Counted from the first letter of the stretch, positions 8,485 to 17,074 are shown. The stretch is DNA of 64,000 bases from Achromobacter pestifer (GCF_013267355.1 NZ_CP053985.1:5890001-5954000); one strand, 5' to 3'. The notes: generated from the sequence alone by a model not told the origin. Numbers and translations: made by a program.

Positions 8485-9118
8485 GGCGGGGAGTAACAGG
8501 AGTGGTGACGCCGGTGTCCAGGCCCACGTACAGCGGCGTGTCGCAGGCAGGCCCGCGGCGCTTGAGGATGTGGACGGACAGGCCGCCCGCAGCCGGCGCG
8601 AGCGCCAGCCGCAAGGGCGCGGGCGTGGCGTTCTGCGCCGCGCTGCTGGGGCGCACGGCGATGAACAGCAGGTCGCTGGCCTGGGCGGCCAGGTGCAGGC
8701 GGCGCAGGGATTCGGGGCGCACATGGGGCAGCCAGCAGATCAGCGCGCCGCAGCTGCCGTTCTTCAGGATCTGTTCGGCGGCCCAGAGCGCGTCCACGGG
8801 TTTTTCAGGCGCCACCCAGAGCAATTGGCGCGGATCCAGCCGCCAGCTCATCCAGCTGGCGATGTGGGGCGCGTGCGGCGGCTGCACCAGCGCAATGGCG
8901 CGGCGTGTTTCCAGTTGGGCCAGCGCCGGACGCAGCAGGCGGATTTCTCCGATGCCGGGGTGCGGGACCAGCAATTCGTTCAGGGAACCCAGCGGCCAGC
9001 CGCCGTCCGGCAGCTCGGCGGACAGCGCGGCATGCCCGGTGGGCAGGGTGCGGGCGGCGCCTTGGGCCAACTGGGTGGCGCGCCACAACGCGGGATGGAT
9101 ACGTTCTGGGGACTGCAT
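8414..9118 (-). CDS. imuA: SOS mutagenesis protein ImuA (RecA/SulA-like)
   Basis: A 234-residue ImuA, the RecA/SulA-like accessory protein of the ImuABC mutasome. The start is ATG 9118 (MQSPERIHPALWRATQLA), preceded by an AGGAA ribosome site 9 bases upstream. A longer frame (to 9268) runs through the promoter and is rejected. Typical ImuA features are the early LWRA motif, the GWPLGSLNELLVPHPGIGEIRLLRP segment in place of the RecA Walker region, and the late SVHILKRRGP motif. It is first in the imuA-imuB-dnaE2 operon. Its 3' end overlaps imuB by 71 bp, a larger overlap than the usual few bases. A LexA box lies 56 bp upstream of the start. Confidence 0.92.
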   Translation of the reverse strand: MQSPERIHPALWRATQLAQGAARTLPTGHAALSAELPDGGWPLGSLNELLVPHPGIGEIRLLRPALAQLETRRAIALVQPPHAPHIASWMSWRLDPRQLLWVAPEKPVDALWAAEQILKNGSCGALICWLPHVRPESLRRLHLAAQASDLLFIAVRPSSAAQNATPAPLRLALAPAAGGLSVHILKRRGPACDTPLYVGLDTGVTTPVTPRHAPLDRRLPALPAAGRTAPALAA

Positions 9119-9166
9119 GGCAATCGGTTCCTGGATGGCAGGAACCGGGGTAGTGGCCGATGCGTC

Positions 9167-9196
9167 ATTATAGCTGTATGTATATACAGTAGTTAA
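9167..9196 (-). promoter_or_regulatory. SOS promoter of imuA-imuB-dnaE2 with LexA box (9174-9189)
   Basis: Read on the minus strand there is a perfect -10 TATAAT (9167-9172), a -35-like TTAACT (9191-9196) and an 18-bp spacer. The spacer is occupied by CTGTATATACATACAG (9174-9189), matching the LexA consensus CTGT-N8-ACAG exactly. Bound LexA would cover the RNA polymerase site. The predicted transcript start lies about 40 nt before imuA. LexA control of imuA-imuB-dnaE2 is well established in other proteobacteria. Confidence 0.9.
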
Positions 9197-9246
9197 AAGG
9201 GGCGGAGCGCGCCGCGAATAGTTTTGCGCCGGTAACGCGGTAGCCC

Positions 9247-9289
9247 AAAAGAAAACCCACCCGTACACCTTTCGATGCAGAGGGGTGGG
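9247..9289 (-). terminator. Rho-independent terminator of the lysine permease gene
   Basis: On the minus strand CCCACCC (9289-9283) pairs with GGGTGGG (9262-9256) across a 20-nt loop, and the hairpin is followed by TTTTCTTTT (9255-9247). It lies 47 bp past the permease stop at 9336. The stem is 7 bp and GC-rich. Confidence 0.75.
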
Positions 9290-9335
9290 CCGTGTTGGAT
9301 ACGATTCTAGTCGTGTCCGGGCATACGGATCAAGA

Positions 9336-10871
9336 CTAAACCCGCGCGCTTTCTACCGTAGATACCGAGGGTTGCACACCCGCCGCGCGATCCAGATCCA
9401 GCCCATAAAACCGCATATCCTCATACCGGATCCAGTGCGACTTTCGCACCAGCCGGTGGCCGATCCACAAAGCCAGGAACAGCGGGATCGCCAGGTAGGT
9501 GGAGATCACGCCGATCCAGTCGATGCGGTCTTGCAGGAAGGCCTGGTAGTTCTGGCCCAGCGTGACCAGCAGGCACAGCACAAAGGCGAGCAGCGGGCCG
9601 AAGGGGAACAGGCCGGCCTTGTAGGGCAGGTCGGCGGTGTCGTAGCCGTGCTTCACATAGCCCTGGCGGAAGCGGTAATGGCTGACCGCGATGCTCAGCC
9701 ACACGATGAACTCGGTCATGCCGGCGAAGTTCAGCAGCCAGATGTAGACGGCCTTGGGGCTATACACCAGGCTGAACAGGCACAGGCAGGCCAGCAGCGC
9801 GGTGGCCATCAGCGCGTACAGCGGCACGCCGCTGCGGGTCACGCGCCGGAACACGGCGGGCGCCTGGCCTTCCGCCGCCATGTTGAACAGCATCCGCGTT
9901 GCCGCGTACATGCCGGAATTGCCGGCCGACAGCACCGAGGTCAGGATCACGGCGTTCATCACGGTGGCCGCCGACAGTAGCCCGGCGTGCTGGAACACCA
10001 GCGTGAAGGGGCTGACGGCGATGTCTTCCACTTCGTTGCGCAGCAGTTGCGGGTCGGTATAGGGCAGCAGCAGGCCGATGATCAGGATGGCCAGCACGTA
10101 GAACAGCAGGATGCGCCAGAATACGTGGTTGATCGCGCGCGGCACGTTGCGGCGGGGATTCTCGGATTCGCCGGCGGCCACGGCCACCAGTTCCGTGCCC
10201 TGGAACGAATAGGCCACCACCATCGCCACGCCCACCCAGGTGGCCGCATTGCCCACGAAGGGCGCATCGCCGACCGACCAGTTGACCAGGCCCACGGGCG
10301 TGCCGCTGTGGATGATGCCGACCAGCATCGCCAGCCCGACGCCGATGAAGCACAGCACGGCGACGACCTTGATGATGGCGAACCAGTATTCGGCCTCGCC
10401 GAAGCTGCGCGCGGAAAAGGCGTTCAGGCCGAAGGTCAGGGCCAGGAAGAGCACGCTCCATATCCAGCCCGGCGTGTCGGGGAACCAGTACGCCATGACC
10501 AGTTGCGCGGCCACCACGTCCACCGCCACCACCGTGGCCCAGCTGATCCAGAAGTTCCAGCCCAGCGCGAAGCCGAAGCCCCCATCCACATAGCGCGAGG
10601 CATAGGTGCAGAAGGAACCCGATACCGGCATGAAGGTAGCCAGTTCGCCCAGGCTGGTCATGATGAAGTAGACCATCAGGCCGATGGCCAGGTAGACCAT
10701 CAGCGCGCCGCCCGGTCCGGCCTGGGCGATGGCGGCGCCGGAGGCCACGAACAGGCCGGTGCCGATGGCTCCGCCCAACGCTATCATCGTGAGGTGGCGC
10801 GCCTTGAGCACGCGATGCAGCTGGTTCTGGCCGGCAGGCGTGGCGCCGGATTCTGTTGTCGGAGTTTGCAT
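9336..10871 (-). CDS. lysP: Lysine-specific permease (LysP-like, APC superfamily)
   Basis: An inner-membrane amino acid permease of 511 residues with 12 expected transmembrane helices. Long stretches match my memory of E. coli LysP: LKARHLTMIALGGAIGTGLF at the start of helix 1, MTSLGELATFMPVSGSF, FGFALGWNFWISWATVVAVD, SFQGTELVAVAAGES, LLFYVLAILIIGLLLPYTDP, VSPFTLVFQHAG and TLGQNYQAFLQDRIDW. The agreement goes beyond generic APC similarity, so lysine is the likely substrate, taken up with protons. ATG 10871 is chosen because the protein then begins with the usual short cytoplasmic tail. ATG 10919 or 10940 is possible and no start has a strong ribosome site. It is transcribed alone and ends at a terminator. 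Confidence 0.85.
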   Translation of the reverse strand: MQTPTTESGATPAGQNQLHRVLKARHLTMIALGGAIGTGLFVASGAAIAQAGPGGALMVYLAIGLMVYFIMTSLGELATFMPVSGSFCTYASRYVDGGFGFALGWNFWISWATVVAVDVVAAQLVMAYWFPDTPGWIWSVLFLALTFGLNAFSARSFGEAEYWFAIIKVVAVLCFIGVGLAMLVGIIHSGTPVGLVNWSVGDAPFVGNAATWVGVAMVVAYSFQGTELVAVAAGESENPRRNVPRAINHVFWRILLFYVLAILIIGLLLPYTDPQLLRNEVEDIAVSPFTLVFQHAGLLSAATVMNAVILTSVLSAGNSGMYAATRMLFNMAAEGQAPAVFRRVTRSGVPLYALMATALLACLCLFSLVYSPKAVYIWLLNFAGMTEFIVWLSIAVSHYRFRQGYVKHGYDTADLPYKAGLFPFGPLLAFVLCLLVTLGQNYQAFLQDRIDWIGVISTYLAIPLFLALWIGHRLVRKSHWIRYEDMRFYGLDLDRAAGVQPSVSTVESARV

Positions 10872-11017
10872 TGCTGGGGTAGGAGGTTGCCGCGGCGGCG
10901 GACCATCAGGCACGGGCATGCGGGCCTGCCCGCCGGGCAACGCCGCGCAAGCCAGCCGGTCCGTGGCGGTGCGGCAAAGGTTGCTTCAAGGCGCGCATTT
11001 TACAATGCAGCTATTCC

Positions 11018-11036
11018 GGGGCCGTTTGGCGGCCCC
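11018..11036 (+). other. GC-rich hairpin in the ypfH leader
   Basis: GGGGCCG (11018-11024) pairs with CGGCCCC (11030-11036) around a TTTGG loop, ending 20 bases before the ATG of the esterase gene. A TACAAT (-10-like) at 11001-11006 lies just upstream. There is no T-run, so it is not a normal terminator. A role in mRNA stability or translation is possible but unproven. Confidence 0.4.
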
Positions 11037-11056
11037 AGCCAGCACGGAGCGGTTTC

Positions 11057-11761
11057 ATGGCGTCTTCCACTTCTATCGAATTCCTTCCCGATGCCGGCGT
11101 CGACGTGCGCCAGCTGTTCATCTTGCTGCACGGCGTGGGCGGCACCCCCGACGACATGGAGCCGCTGGCAAAAGCCGTGCGCGCGGCGTTCCCGAGCGCG
11201 GCGGTGCTGGTGCCCCAGGGTTTCGAGCCCTTCGACGGCGGCGGCGAGGGCCGGCAATGGTTCTCGGTGCGCGGCGTGACCGAGGAAAACCGGCCCGAGC
11301 GCGTGGCGCGGGCGCTGCCGCCCCTGGAAGCCTATATGCGCGAGGCGCAGGCGCGTTTCGGCCTGCTGCAATCGGACACGGCGCTGGCGGGCTTTTCGCA
11401 GGGCGCCATCATGGCGCTGGAACTGGTGCAGGCGCACGACGGCATGGCCGGCCGCGTCATCGCGTTTTCAGGCCGCTATGCCCAGCTGCCCAAGACCGCG
11501 CCGCAGTACACCACGCTGCACCTGCTGCATGGCGAGGCCGATCCCATCATGAGCGTGGCGCACATCCAGGCCGCCCAGGCGCGCCTGAGCGAACTGCACG
11601 GGGATTCGACCATCGACATCGCCAGCAATGTGGGACACGCGCTGCATCCGGCGCTGATCGAACGTGCCATCGTGCGCCTGAAGACCTGCGTGCCGCTGCG
11701 CAGCTGGGAGGCCGCGTTGGGCCTGAACCAGACGCCGCCGGACGGCACGTCGGTGCATTGA
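11057..11761 (+). CDS. ypfH: Carboxylesterase/phospholipase family esterase (YpfH-like)
   Basis: A 234-residue alpha/beta hydrolase. It begins with the FILLHGVGGTPDDM oxyanion segment. The nucleophile elbow GFSQGAIMALE has Ser114, the acid is in LLHGEADPIM (Asp162), and the base in VGHALHP (His194), giving a complete Ser-Asp-His triad. The GRQWFSVRGVTEENR stretch and overall length closely resemble E. coli YpfH (232 aa), a soluble cytoplasmic esterase active on short acyl esters in vitro. The start ATG 11057 follows a GGAG site (CACGGAGCGG). It ends base-to-base against the convergent efflux outer-membrane gene. Its physiological substrate is unknown. Confidence 0.88.
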   Translation: MASSTSIEFLPDAGVDVRQLFILLHGVGGTPDDMEPLAKAVRAAFPSAAVLVPQGFEPFDGGGEGRQWFSVRGVTEENRPERVARALPPLEAYMREAQARFGLLQSDTALAGFSQGAIMALELVQAHDGMAGRVIAFSGRYAQLPKTAPQYTTLHLLHGEADPIMSVAHIQAAQARLSELHGDSTIDIASNVGHALHPALIERAIVRLKTCVPLRSWEAALGLNQTPPDGTSVH

Positions 11762-13183
11762 TCACTTTTCCCAGCCGCCGCCCAGCGCCAGGAACAGCGC
11801 GATCTGGTCGTTGCTGAGATCCGCCTGCGAGGCGGCCAGCGCGCTTTCATTGCTGGCCAGCGTGCGCTCGGCGTCCAGCACCGTCAGGTAGTCGGTCTTG
11901 CCGTACTGGAACAGGCGGCTCGCTTGCGAGGCGGCCTCGGCGCTCTGGTCGCGCGCGGCGCGCAGGGCGGCGTCGCGGTCCAGCTGGCGCGCGTAGACCA
12001 CCAGCGCGCTTTCCGTTTCCCGCAGGGCATTGAGCACGCTGGCGTCAAAGCGCGCCGCCGCGGCCTTGGTGCTGGCCTGGGCTTCGGCGATGCGGGCCTG
12101 CGCCGCGCCGGTGTTGGGGATCGTCCAAGAGATCAGCGGACCGACGCTCCAGCTGAAGGTGCCGCGGTCGCCGAACATGGCGGCCGGGCCGCCCGAGGCG
12201 GCCGACAGGCCCAGCGCGATCTTCGGATACAGGTCCGCCGTGGCCACGCCGATGCGGGCGGTGGCCGCGGCCAGCGTGCGTTCGGCTTGGCGGATGTCAG
12301 GACGGCGGCGCAGCAGCTCGGCGCCGTCGCCCACGGGGATGGTCTCGGTCAGGCGGGGGGCCTGGGCGCATTGCAGCAGCGCGGGCGAGATCTCGCCGGG
12401 CGTCTGGCTGGTCAGCGCCGCCAAGCGGTACAGCGCGGTGCGCTGCTGGGCCTGGAACGGCGGCAGGTTGGCCTGCAATTGTTGCAGCTGGCTGCGGGCG
12501 CGGGTCACGTCCAGCGCCGTGCCGCGGCCGGCGCGCTGCAGGCGGTCGACCGCGTCCAGGGATTGCTGCTGCACCTGCACCGAATGCTGGGCGGAGGCCA
12601 GCTGCATGCCGGCCGCGCACATATTGGCGTAGGCGCGGGCGGTCTCGGCGGCCACGGTGACGCGGGTGGCGTCGTAGGCGGCCTGCGCCGCCTGCTCGTC
12701 GCCGCTGGCGGCTTCCACGGCGCGGCGGATCTGGCCGAACAGGTCCAGCTGATACGACACGCTGGCGCCCATGGAGTAGGACCAGCGGTTGGGTGGATCG
12801 ATGCCGGGTTGCAGCTCCTGCAAGCCGGATACATGGCCGAAGCTGGGCGTGGCATTGACGCCGATCGTGGGCTGTTGCTGCGCCTGGGTTTCCTTCACCG
12901 CGGCCTGGGCGCGTTCCAGGTTGGCGCTGGCTACGCGCAGGTCGGTGTTGGCAGCCAGGGCTTTTTCCACCAGCCCGTCCAGGACCGGGTCGTCGTACAG
13001 GCGCCACCAGTGGCCGGGCACCGCATCCTGCCGGAACACGGCGTCGCGCGCTTCCGTGAATGGCGTCTGCGCGCTCTGCCGCTCGGCCACCGATCCGGCG
13101 GGCACCTGGTAGTCCGGGCCGACGGTGGTGCATCCGGCCAGCACAAGGGCCAGCGTAAGAGGCAGGAGGTATCTGGTGTTCAT
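11762..13183 (-). CDS. Efflux outer-membrane lipoprotein (NodT/OprM family)
   Basis: A 473-residue outer-membrane factor that forms the TolC-like exit channel for a tripartite pump. It has a lipoprotein signal peptide with lipobox LVLAGC (Cys18) followed by TTVGPDYQVP, the NodT/OprM hallmark. Two OEP repeats are visible, with conserved RAQAAVKETQAQQQPTIGV and RRRPDIRQAERTLAAATARIGVATADLYP, and a late FQYGKTDYLTVLDAERTL. It lies 65 bp downstream of the HlyD adaptor, is last in the marR-FUSC-DUF1656-HlyD-OMF operon, and would complete an envelope-spanning exporter. Many AaeAB-type operons lack their own outer-membrane gene, so its inclusion here is notable. Confidence 0.93.
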   Translation of the reverse strand: MNTRYLLPLTLALVLAGCTTVGPDYQVPAGSVAERQSAQTPFTEARDAVFRQDAVPGHWWRLYDDPVLDGLVEKALAANTDLRVASANLERAQAAVKETQAQQQPTIGVNATPSFGHVSGLQELQPGIDPPNRWSYSMGASVSYQLDLFGQIRRAVEAASGDEQAAQAAYDATRVTVAAETARAYANMCAAGMQLASAQHSVQVQQQSLDAVDRLQRAGRGTALDVTRARSQLQQLQANLPPFQAQQRTALYRLAALTSQTPGEISPALLQCAQAPRLTETIPVGDGAELLRRRPDIRQAERTLAAATARIGVATADLYPKIALGLSAASGGPAAMFGDRGTFSWSVGPLISWTIPNTGAAQARIAEAQASTKAAAARFDASVLNALRETESALVVYARQLDRDAALRAARDQSAEAASQASRLFQYGKTDYLTVLDAERTLASNESALAASQADLSNDQIALFLALGGGWEK

Positions 13184-13248
13184 GGCAATTACGGCTGTGC
13201 GTCGATAAGAAAGCAGGGTTGGAAAAAAGGAACGATCAGGACGGCCGG

Positions 13249-14163
13249 TCAGGACGGCTGGTGCGTCTCGGCCAGCGCGTGGGCCGGACCCGAATCCACC
13301 GACACGGTGGCGGTCTGGCCGGCCACCAGGCGCACGCCTTCGGGCACGTCGTCGATCTTCACGCGCACCGGGATGCGCTGCGCCAGGCGGACCCAGTTGA
13401 ACGTGGGATTGACGTTGGGCAGCAGGTTGGCGCCGGTGCTGCGGTCGCGGTCGGCGATGCCCATGGCGATGCTTTCGACGTGGCCGCGGATAGGGTGCGA
13501 GTCGCCCATCAGCGTCACGGTGACGGGATCGCCTTCATGGATGCCGGGCAGCTTGGTTTCCTCGAAGTAGCCTTCGACGTAGAACGAGCTGGAGTCCACC
13601 AGCGCCATCACGCCGCGGCCGGCGGTGGCATAGGAGCCGGCGCGCAGGTCCAGGTTGGTGATACGGCCGTCGTTGACGGCCAGCACCCGGCTGCGCTCCA
13701 GGTTCAGGCGCGCGGTATCGAGCTGCACTTCGGCCTGGGCCAGCGCGGCTTCGGTCTGCTGCAGCTTGGTCTGGCTTTGCTCCAGCGCTTCGGCGGCCAC
13801 CAATTGGCCCAGCGAGCGGTTGCGCTTGGCGTCGCGCACCGCCTGGTCGCGCGCCACTTGCGCGGAACGCACCGAGGCCTGGGCCTGGTCGTAGGCCAGC
13901 TGGAAGCGCGCGCGGTCGATTTCGAACAGCACGTCGCCGGCCTTCACGTCCTGGTTGTCGTGCACCGGCACGCTGGTCACCAGGCCGGAGACATCGGGCG
14001 CGACCTGCACCACGTAGGCCTTGACGCGGCCGTCGCGGGTCCAGGGTTCGACTTCATAGTGCACCCAGAGCTGCCAGCCGGCGTAGGCGGCCGCGGCGAC
14101 GACGACGGCGGTCACCGCGAACTTGCCGATGGCTGCGGGGCGCAGGGCATTGGGGAGTTTCAT
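13249..14163 (-). CDS. HlyD-family membrane-fusion (adaptor) protein, AaeA/EmrA-like
   Basis: A 304-residue periplasmic adaptor anchored by one N-terminal helix (about residues 14-35, FAVTAVVVAAAAYAGWQLWV). It has the lipoyl/barrel-sandwich halves (VQVAPDVSGLVTSVPVHDNQDVKAGDVLFEID and ITNLDLRAGSYATAGRGVMAL) around a coiled-coil hairpin rich in Ala, Gln and Arg (about 85-175). ATG 14163 (MKLPNALRPAAIGKF) is chosen; the frame runs 30 codons upstream into the DUF1656 gene. Its start lies 2 bp after the DUF1656 stop. With the FUSC pump, DUF1656 protein and outer-membrane factor it would export aromatic acids or drugs. AaeA, its E. coli analogue, serves p-hydroxybenzoate efflux. Confidence 0.92.
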   Translation of the reverse strand: MKLPNALRPAAIGKFAVTAVVVAAAAYAGWQLWVHYEVEPWTRDGRVKAYVVQVAPDVSGLVTSVPVHDNQDVKAGDVLFEIDRARFQLAYDQAQASVRSAQVARDQAVRDAKRNRSLGQLVAAEALEQSQTKLQQTEAALAQAEVQLDTARLNLERSRVLAVNDGRITNLDLRAGSYATAGRGVMALVDSSSFYVEGYFEETKLPGIHEGDPVTVTLMGDSHPIRGHVESIAMGIADRDRSTGANLLPNVNPTFNWVRLAQRIPVRVKIDDVPEGVRLVAGQTATVSVDSGPAHALAETHQPS

Positions 14164-14165
14164 GC

Positions 14166-14378
14166 TTATCTCTGGAGAAAATAGGGGGAAATGAGGGATA
14201 CGCCGTACAGCAGCACCACGAACAGCGCCAGGTCGAACAGCGCGGGGTGCCACACCAGGCGGTACAGCCCGGCGCGGGCCAGCACGCGGCGCACCGCCCA
14301 GGCCACGCCCAGGGTCACCACGCCCAGCACCAGCAGCCAGGGGAAATAGACGCCATAGAGATTGAATTCGCCGATCAT
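14166..14378 (-). CDS. DUF1656 small membrane protein (AaeX-like)
   Basis: A 70-residue inner-membrane protein beginning MIGEFNLYGVYFPWL, the characteristic DUF1656 start. Two hydrophobic helices are visible (about 10-28 and 47-64), with a conserved ALFDLALFVVLLYG near the end. In E. coli the counterpart is AaeX, encoded with AaeA and AaeB; its biochemical role is not settled. Its start overlaps the FUSC stop by 4 bp (ATGA type) and its stop is 2 bp from the adaptor start, so the three are translationally coupled. The much longer open frame upstream of this ATG is a high-GC shadow. Confidence 0.9.
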   Translation of the reverse strand: MIGEFNLYGVYFPWLLVLGVVTLGVAWAVRRVLARAGLYRLVWHPALFDLALFVVLLYGVSLISPYFLQR

Positions 14379-16426
14379 GATGTTTGGCCCTCCAGGGTCG
14401 GATGGGCGGGTTTGTAGTCGGGCGCGTCGGGGAAGAAGGCGCGGCGCAGGCCCACCAGGGCGACCACGGCGCGGTCGCGGGCGGCGGCGCCCGGGGGCGT
14501 GGAGGCCACGCTGGCCAGCGCGCGGTCGATCTGCGCCAGGAACTCGGGTGTCTTCTCGCCGATCTGCCAGGCCGAGCGGGCGTGGAAGAATTTCGCCAGC
14601 CCGTCCAGCACCGGCTGGATGGCCGGTTCGGCCATGGGCAGATGGCGCCGGGCGCGTTGCAGTTCGGTAATGTCGCGGCCCACGCGCAGGTCCTTCAGCG
14701 CGTCGGCGGCGACGAGGTCGTCCGGGCGCTGGGCCAGCGCCAGGCGCGGCTGCAGCAGGCCGATGCGGTCCAGCATGCGGGCGGCGTAGGTATGGCGCGA
14801 AGGCGCGCGCGGCGAGCTCGCCAACGTTTCCAGCTCCTTCCAGTTGGCGGCCTGGATGCGGCGCGCGCTCCAGTCGGCGCTGACGGTGCGGAAGATGGCG
14901 GCGATGATGGCGGCCGTGGCCACGCCCATGCACTGCGCCACCTGCGTATCGATGAAGGACACGACGTCGGCGGTGTTGGTGTCTTGCAGCGCCATCGTGC
15001 CCAGAAAGCCGAACAGCATCGCCATGGCCTTGCCGGCCGTGGCGGGCCGGGCGATGAAGATGCCTAGCACGAAGGTCGTGGGCAGCATGGCCAGGGCCAG
15101 CATCTCGAACGAGTGCAGGGCGGGCATGATGCCCAGCAGATACAGCGCCGACAGCGGGATCGAATACACCGTGTAGGTCAGGAACTGCATGATGCCGGGG
15201 ACCGGATTGTCTTGCGACGCGAAGAAGCAGCTGAAGATGGCGGCCATGAGCGCGGCGGTGGCGCCGTTGCTCCAGGCCGTGCCGATCCAGAAGGCGCAGC
15301 AGACCGAAATGGCCACGCCGGCGGCCAGCGCCGACAGCAGCGCCATGCCGTGGTCGCGATGCAGCGCGGCATTCGGCGCGCGGTTGGCGCGCGGTGCGCG
15401 CGGCGCCGCGCCCGCCAGGCCCGCGCGGATTTCGCGGCGCAGCGCCAGGCATTCGTCATAGGTGTCGACCAGTTCGCGCAAGCGCGTCATCAGGCTGGCC
15501 AGCAGCACGTCGCGCCAGCTGGAGCGGCTGTCGATCGTGGGCGTGAGCCGGGTAGCGGCGGCGCGCAAGTGCACCGCGCTTTCATGCGTGGCCTGGGCGC
15601 CCGCGTTGATCCATTCGGAGATGTCGGCGAGCAAGGCCGTGACCGGCTCCGGCAGCGGCTGGCCGCCGGCCTGCAAGGCGCGCATGCGGTCTTCCACGGC
15701 GGACACGGTGGGCGTCAGGGACGCGATCTGGTCCTGCATGGCGCGCACCGCGCCCGAGGTCCAGCGCAGGTTGCTGGTGTCGAAGGGCACGTGGGTGGAC
15801 ATCAGGCGCAGCTGCGTGATGTCGTTGGCCAGCACGCGGCGGTCGCGGTCCTTTTGTTCGGTGGCCTGGCCGCTGAGCGTGTCGTGCATCCAGTTGCGGG
15901 CGTCGCGCACGGCCTTGTCCAGCATCAGCGTCAGGGCCGGGGCCAGGCCGCGCGGCAGCACGATGCTGTGGATCAGGGTGGCGCAGACGATGCCCAGGGT
16001 GATTTCCTCGACGCGGGCGAGCGCGGTGTCGAATACCTGGGCAGGGGCCGTCACGCTGGGAAAACCGATCATGGCGGCGGTGTAGCCCGCCAACATGAAG
16101 AGGTAGGAGCGCGGGGTGCGGTCCAGCACCGACATGTACAGACAGGCGCCCACCCACAGCACCATGGCGGCGGTCATGACCACGGGCGAGTTCGACAGGC
16201 GCGGCACCATATAGACCGTCATGGCCGATCCGGCGAACGTGCCGATCAGGCGGTACAGCGCCTTGGAGCGCACCGCGCCCGACCAGGGCTGGGCCACGAT
16301 GTAGGCCGTGGTCATGGCCCAGAACGGACGCGGCAAACCCATGCTGTAGGCCAGGTAGAGCGCCATGATGGCGCTCAGGTAGCTCTTGAGCGAGAAGATG
16401 GTTTCGCGGACGTTGGGGAGTTTCAC
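14375..16426 (-). CDS. FUSC-family efflux pump subunit (AaeB-like)
   Basis: A 683-residue inner-membrane protein of the fusaric acid resistance (FUSC)/AaeB family. Two clusters of transmembrane helices, about residues 15-170 (YLAYSMGLPRPFWAMTTAYIV) and 355-510, are each followed by a large cytoplasmic region. This is the typical duplicated FUSC arrangement and the usual size of AaeB (about 655). Start ATG 16426 overlaps the marR stop by 4 bp, so regulator and pump are coupled. Substrates of relatives are aromatic carboxylates and fusaric acid. The actual substrate here is unknown. Confidence 0.92.
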   Translation of the reverse strand: MKLPNVRETIFSLKSYLSAIMALYLAYSMGLPRPFWAMTTAYIVAQPWSGAVRSKALYRLIGTFAGSAMTVYMVPRLSNSPVVMTAAMVLWVGACLYMSVLDRTPRSYLFMLAGYTAAMIGFPSVTAPAQVFDTALARVEEITLGIVCATLIHSIVLPRGLAPALTLMLDKAVRDARNWMHDTLSGQATEQKDRDRRVLANDITQLRLMSTHVPFDTSNLRWTSGAVRAMQDQIASLTPTVSAVEDRMRALQAGGQPLPEPVTALLADISEWINAGAQATHESAVHLRAAATRLTPTIDSRSSWRDVLLASLMTRLRELVDTYDECLALRREIRAGLAGAAPRAPRANRAPNAALHRDHGMALLSALAAGVAISVCCAFWIGTAWSNGATAALMAAIFSCFFASQDNPVPGIMQFLTYTVYSIPLSALYLLGIMPALHSFEMLALAMLPTTFVLGIFIARPATAGKAMAMLFGFLGTMALQDTNTADVVSFIDTQVAQCMGVATAAIIAAIFRTVSADWSARRIQAANWKELETLASSPRAPSRHTYAARMLDRIGLLQPRLALAQRPDDLVAADALKDLRVGRDITELQRARRHLPMAEPAIQPVLDGLAKFFHARSAWQIGEKTPEFLAQIDRALASVASTPPGAAARDRAVVALVGLRRAFFPDAPDYKPAHPTLEGQTS

Positions 16427-16899
16427 GCTTGTTCGTCCTGCGGCTGGGTGCCGGCGCCGCCGCGGCCCAGGGTGACTTTCAGGCTGTCGAAGACCCGCAG
16501 GCAGGCTTGCAGGTCCGCTTCGCTCACGCCCCGGAACAGGTTGCGGCGCAGATCGACCAGGACGTCCTCGACCTTGGCGCGCAGCGCTTGGCCGGCGTCG
16601 GTCAGGTGCAGGGTCTTGGCGCGGCGGTCGTGCGGGTCTTCGCGCCGTTCCATCAGGCCGGCGGCGACCAGCTGGTCCAGCACCCGCACCAGCGAAGGGC
16701 CTTCCACGCCCAGCGCTTCGGCCAGCGCGCCCTGGCGCACGCCGTCTCCCAGGCGGCCGGCCAGGATCACGGGCCAGGCGGTGGCCTGGGACAGGCCGTA
16801 GTCGGCCAAGGCCTTGTCGGCGGCGCCGCGATAGGCGCGCGACAGGACCATCAGGGCGGAGGTGGTGGCCATGAGCTGGGAGTCGGTGGGCGTGTTCAT
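16423..16899 (-). CDS. MarR-family transcriptional regulator of the efflux operon
   Basis: A 158-residue MarR regulator. The winged helix is visible: RQGALAEALGVEGPSLVRVLDQLVAAGLMERREDPHDRRAKTLHLTDAG covers recognition helix and wing (about residues 55-105), with the DxRxK/R wing signature. MarR proteins usually repress their own operon and release DNA on binding phenolic ligands. It is the first gene of the FUSC efflux operon and overlaps the pump gene by 4 bp, so autorepression is likely. An inverted repeat directly upstream (16903-16922) is the probable operator. Confidence 0.92.
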   Translation of the reverse strand: MNTPTDSQLMATTSALMVLSRAYRGAADKALADYGLSQATAWPVILAGRLGDGVRQGALAEALGVEGPSLVRVLDQLVAAGLMERREDPHDRRAKTLHLTDAGQALRAKVEDVLVDLRRNLFRGVSEADLQACLRVFDSLKVTLGRGGAGTQPQDEQA

Positions 16900-16902
16900 G
16901 GA

Positions 16903-16922
16903 ATAGATTGTATCCTATCTAT
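16903..16922. promoter_or_regulatory. Candidate MarR operator
   Basis: ATAGAT (16903-16908) and ATCTAT (16917-16922) form an inverted repeat with an 8-bp centre, beginning 4 bases upstream of the marR ATG in an AT-rich patch that stands out from the GC-rich surroundings. A 20-bp dyad matches the footprint size of MarR dimers. Assignment is by position. Confidence 0.6.
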
Positions 16923-17074
16923 TAGCTTACTAATAATTGAAAATGGCGATTATCTCCATGGATTTTCTCAATCGGGAAAATAGGGGGCGGGCTTCCCGCC
17001 TATGGAAAACCGAGAGCTAAGGTTCCCGTGTCGCGGGAAACACGGGCGCGGCAGCGGCGGCCGCGCCCCGGCGT

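Noticed and set aside
6259..8496. A 745-codon plus-strand open frame opposite dnaE2 and imuB
   Set aside because: Low-complexity Gly/Gln/Val composition typical of antisense frames; the minus-strand genes are certain.
11924..13570. A 548-codon plus-strand open frame opposite the efflux OMF and adaptor
   Set aside because: Antisense shadow; the OMF has lipobox and OEP repeats.
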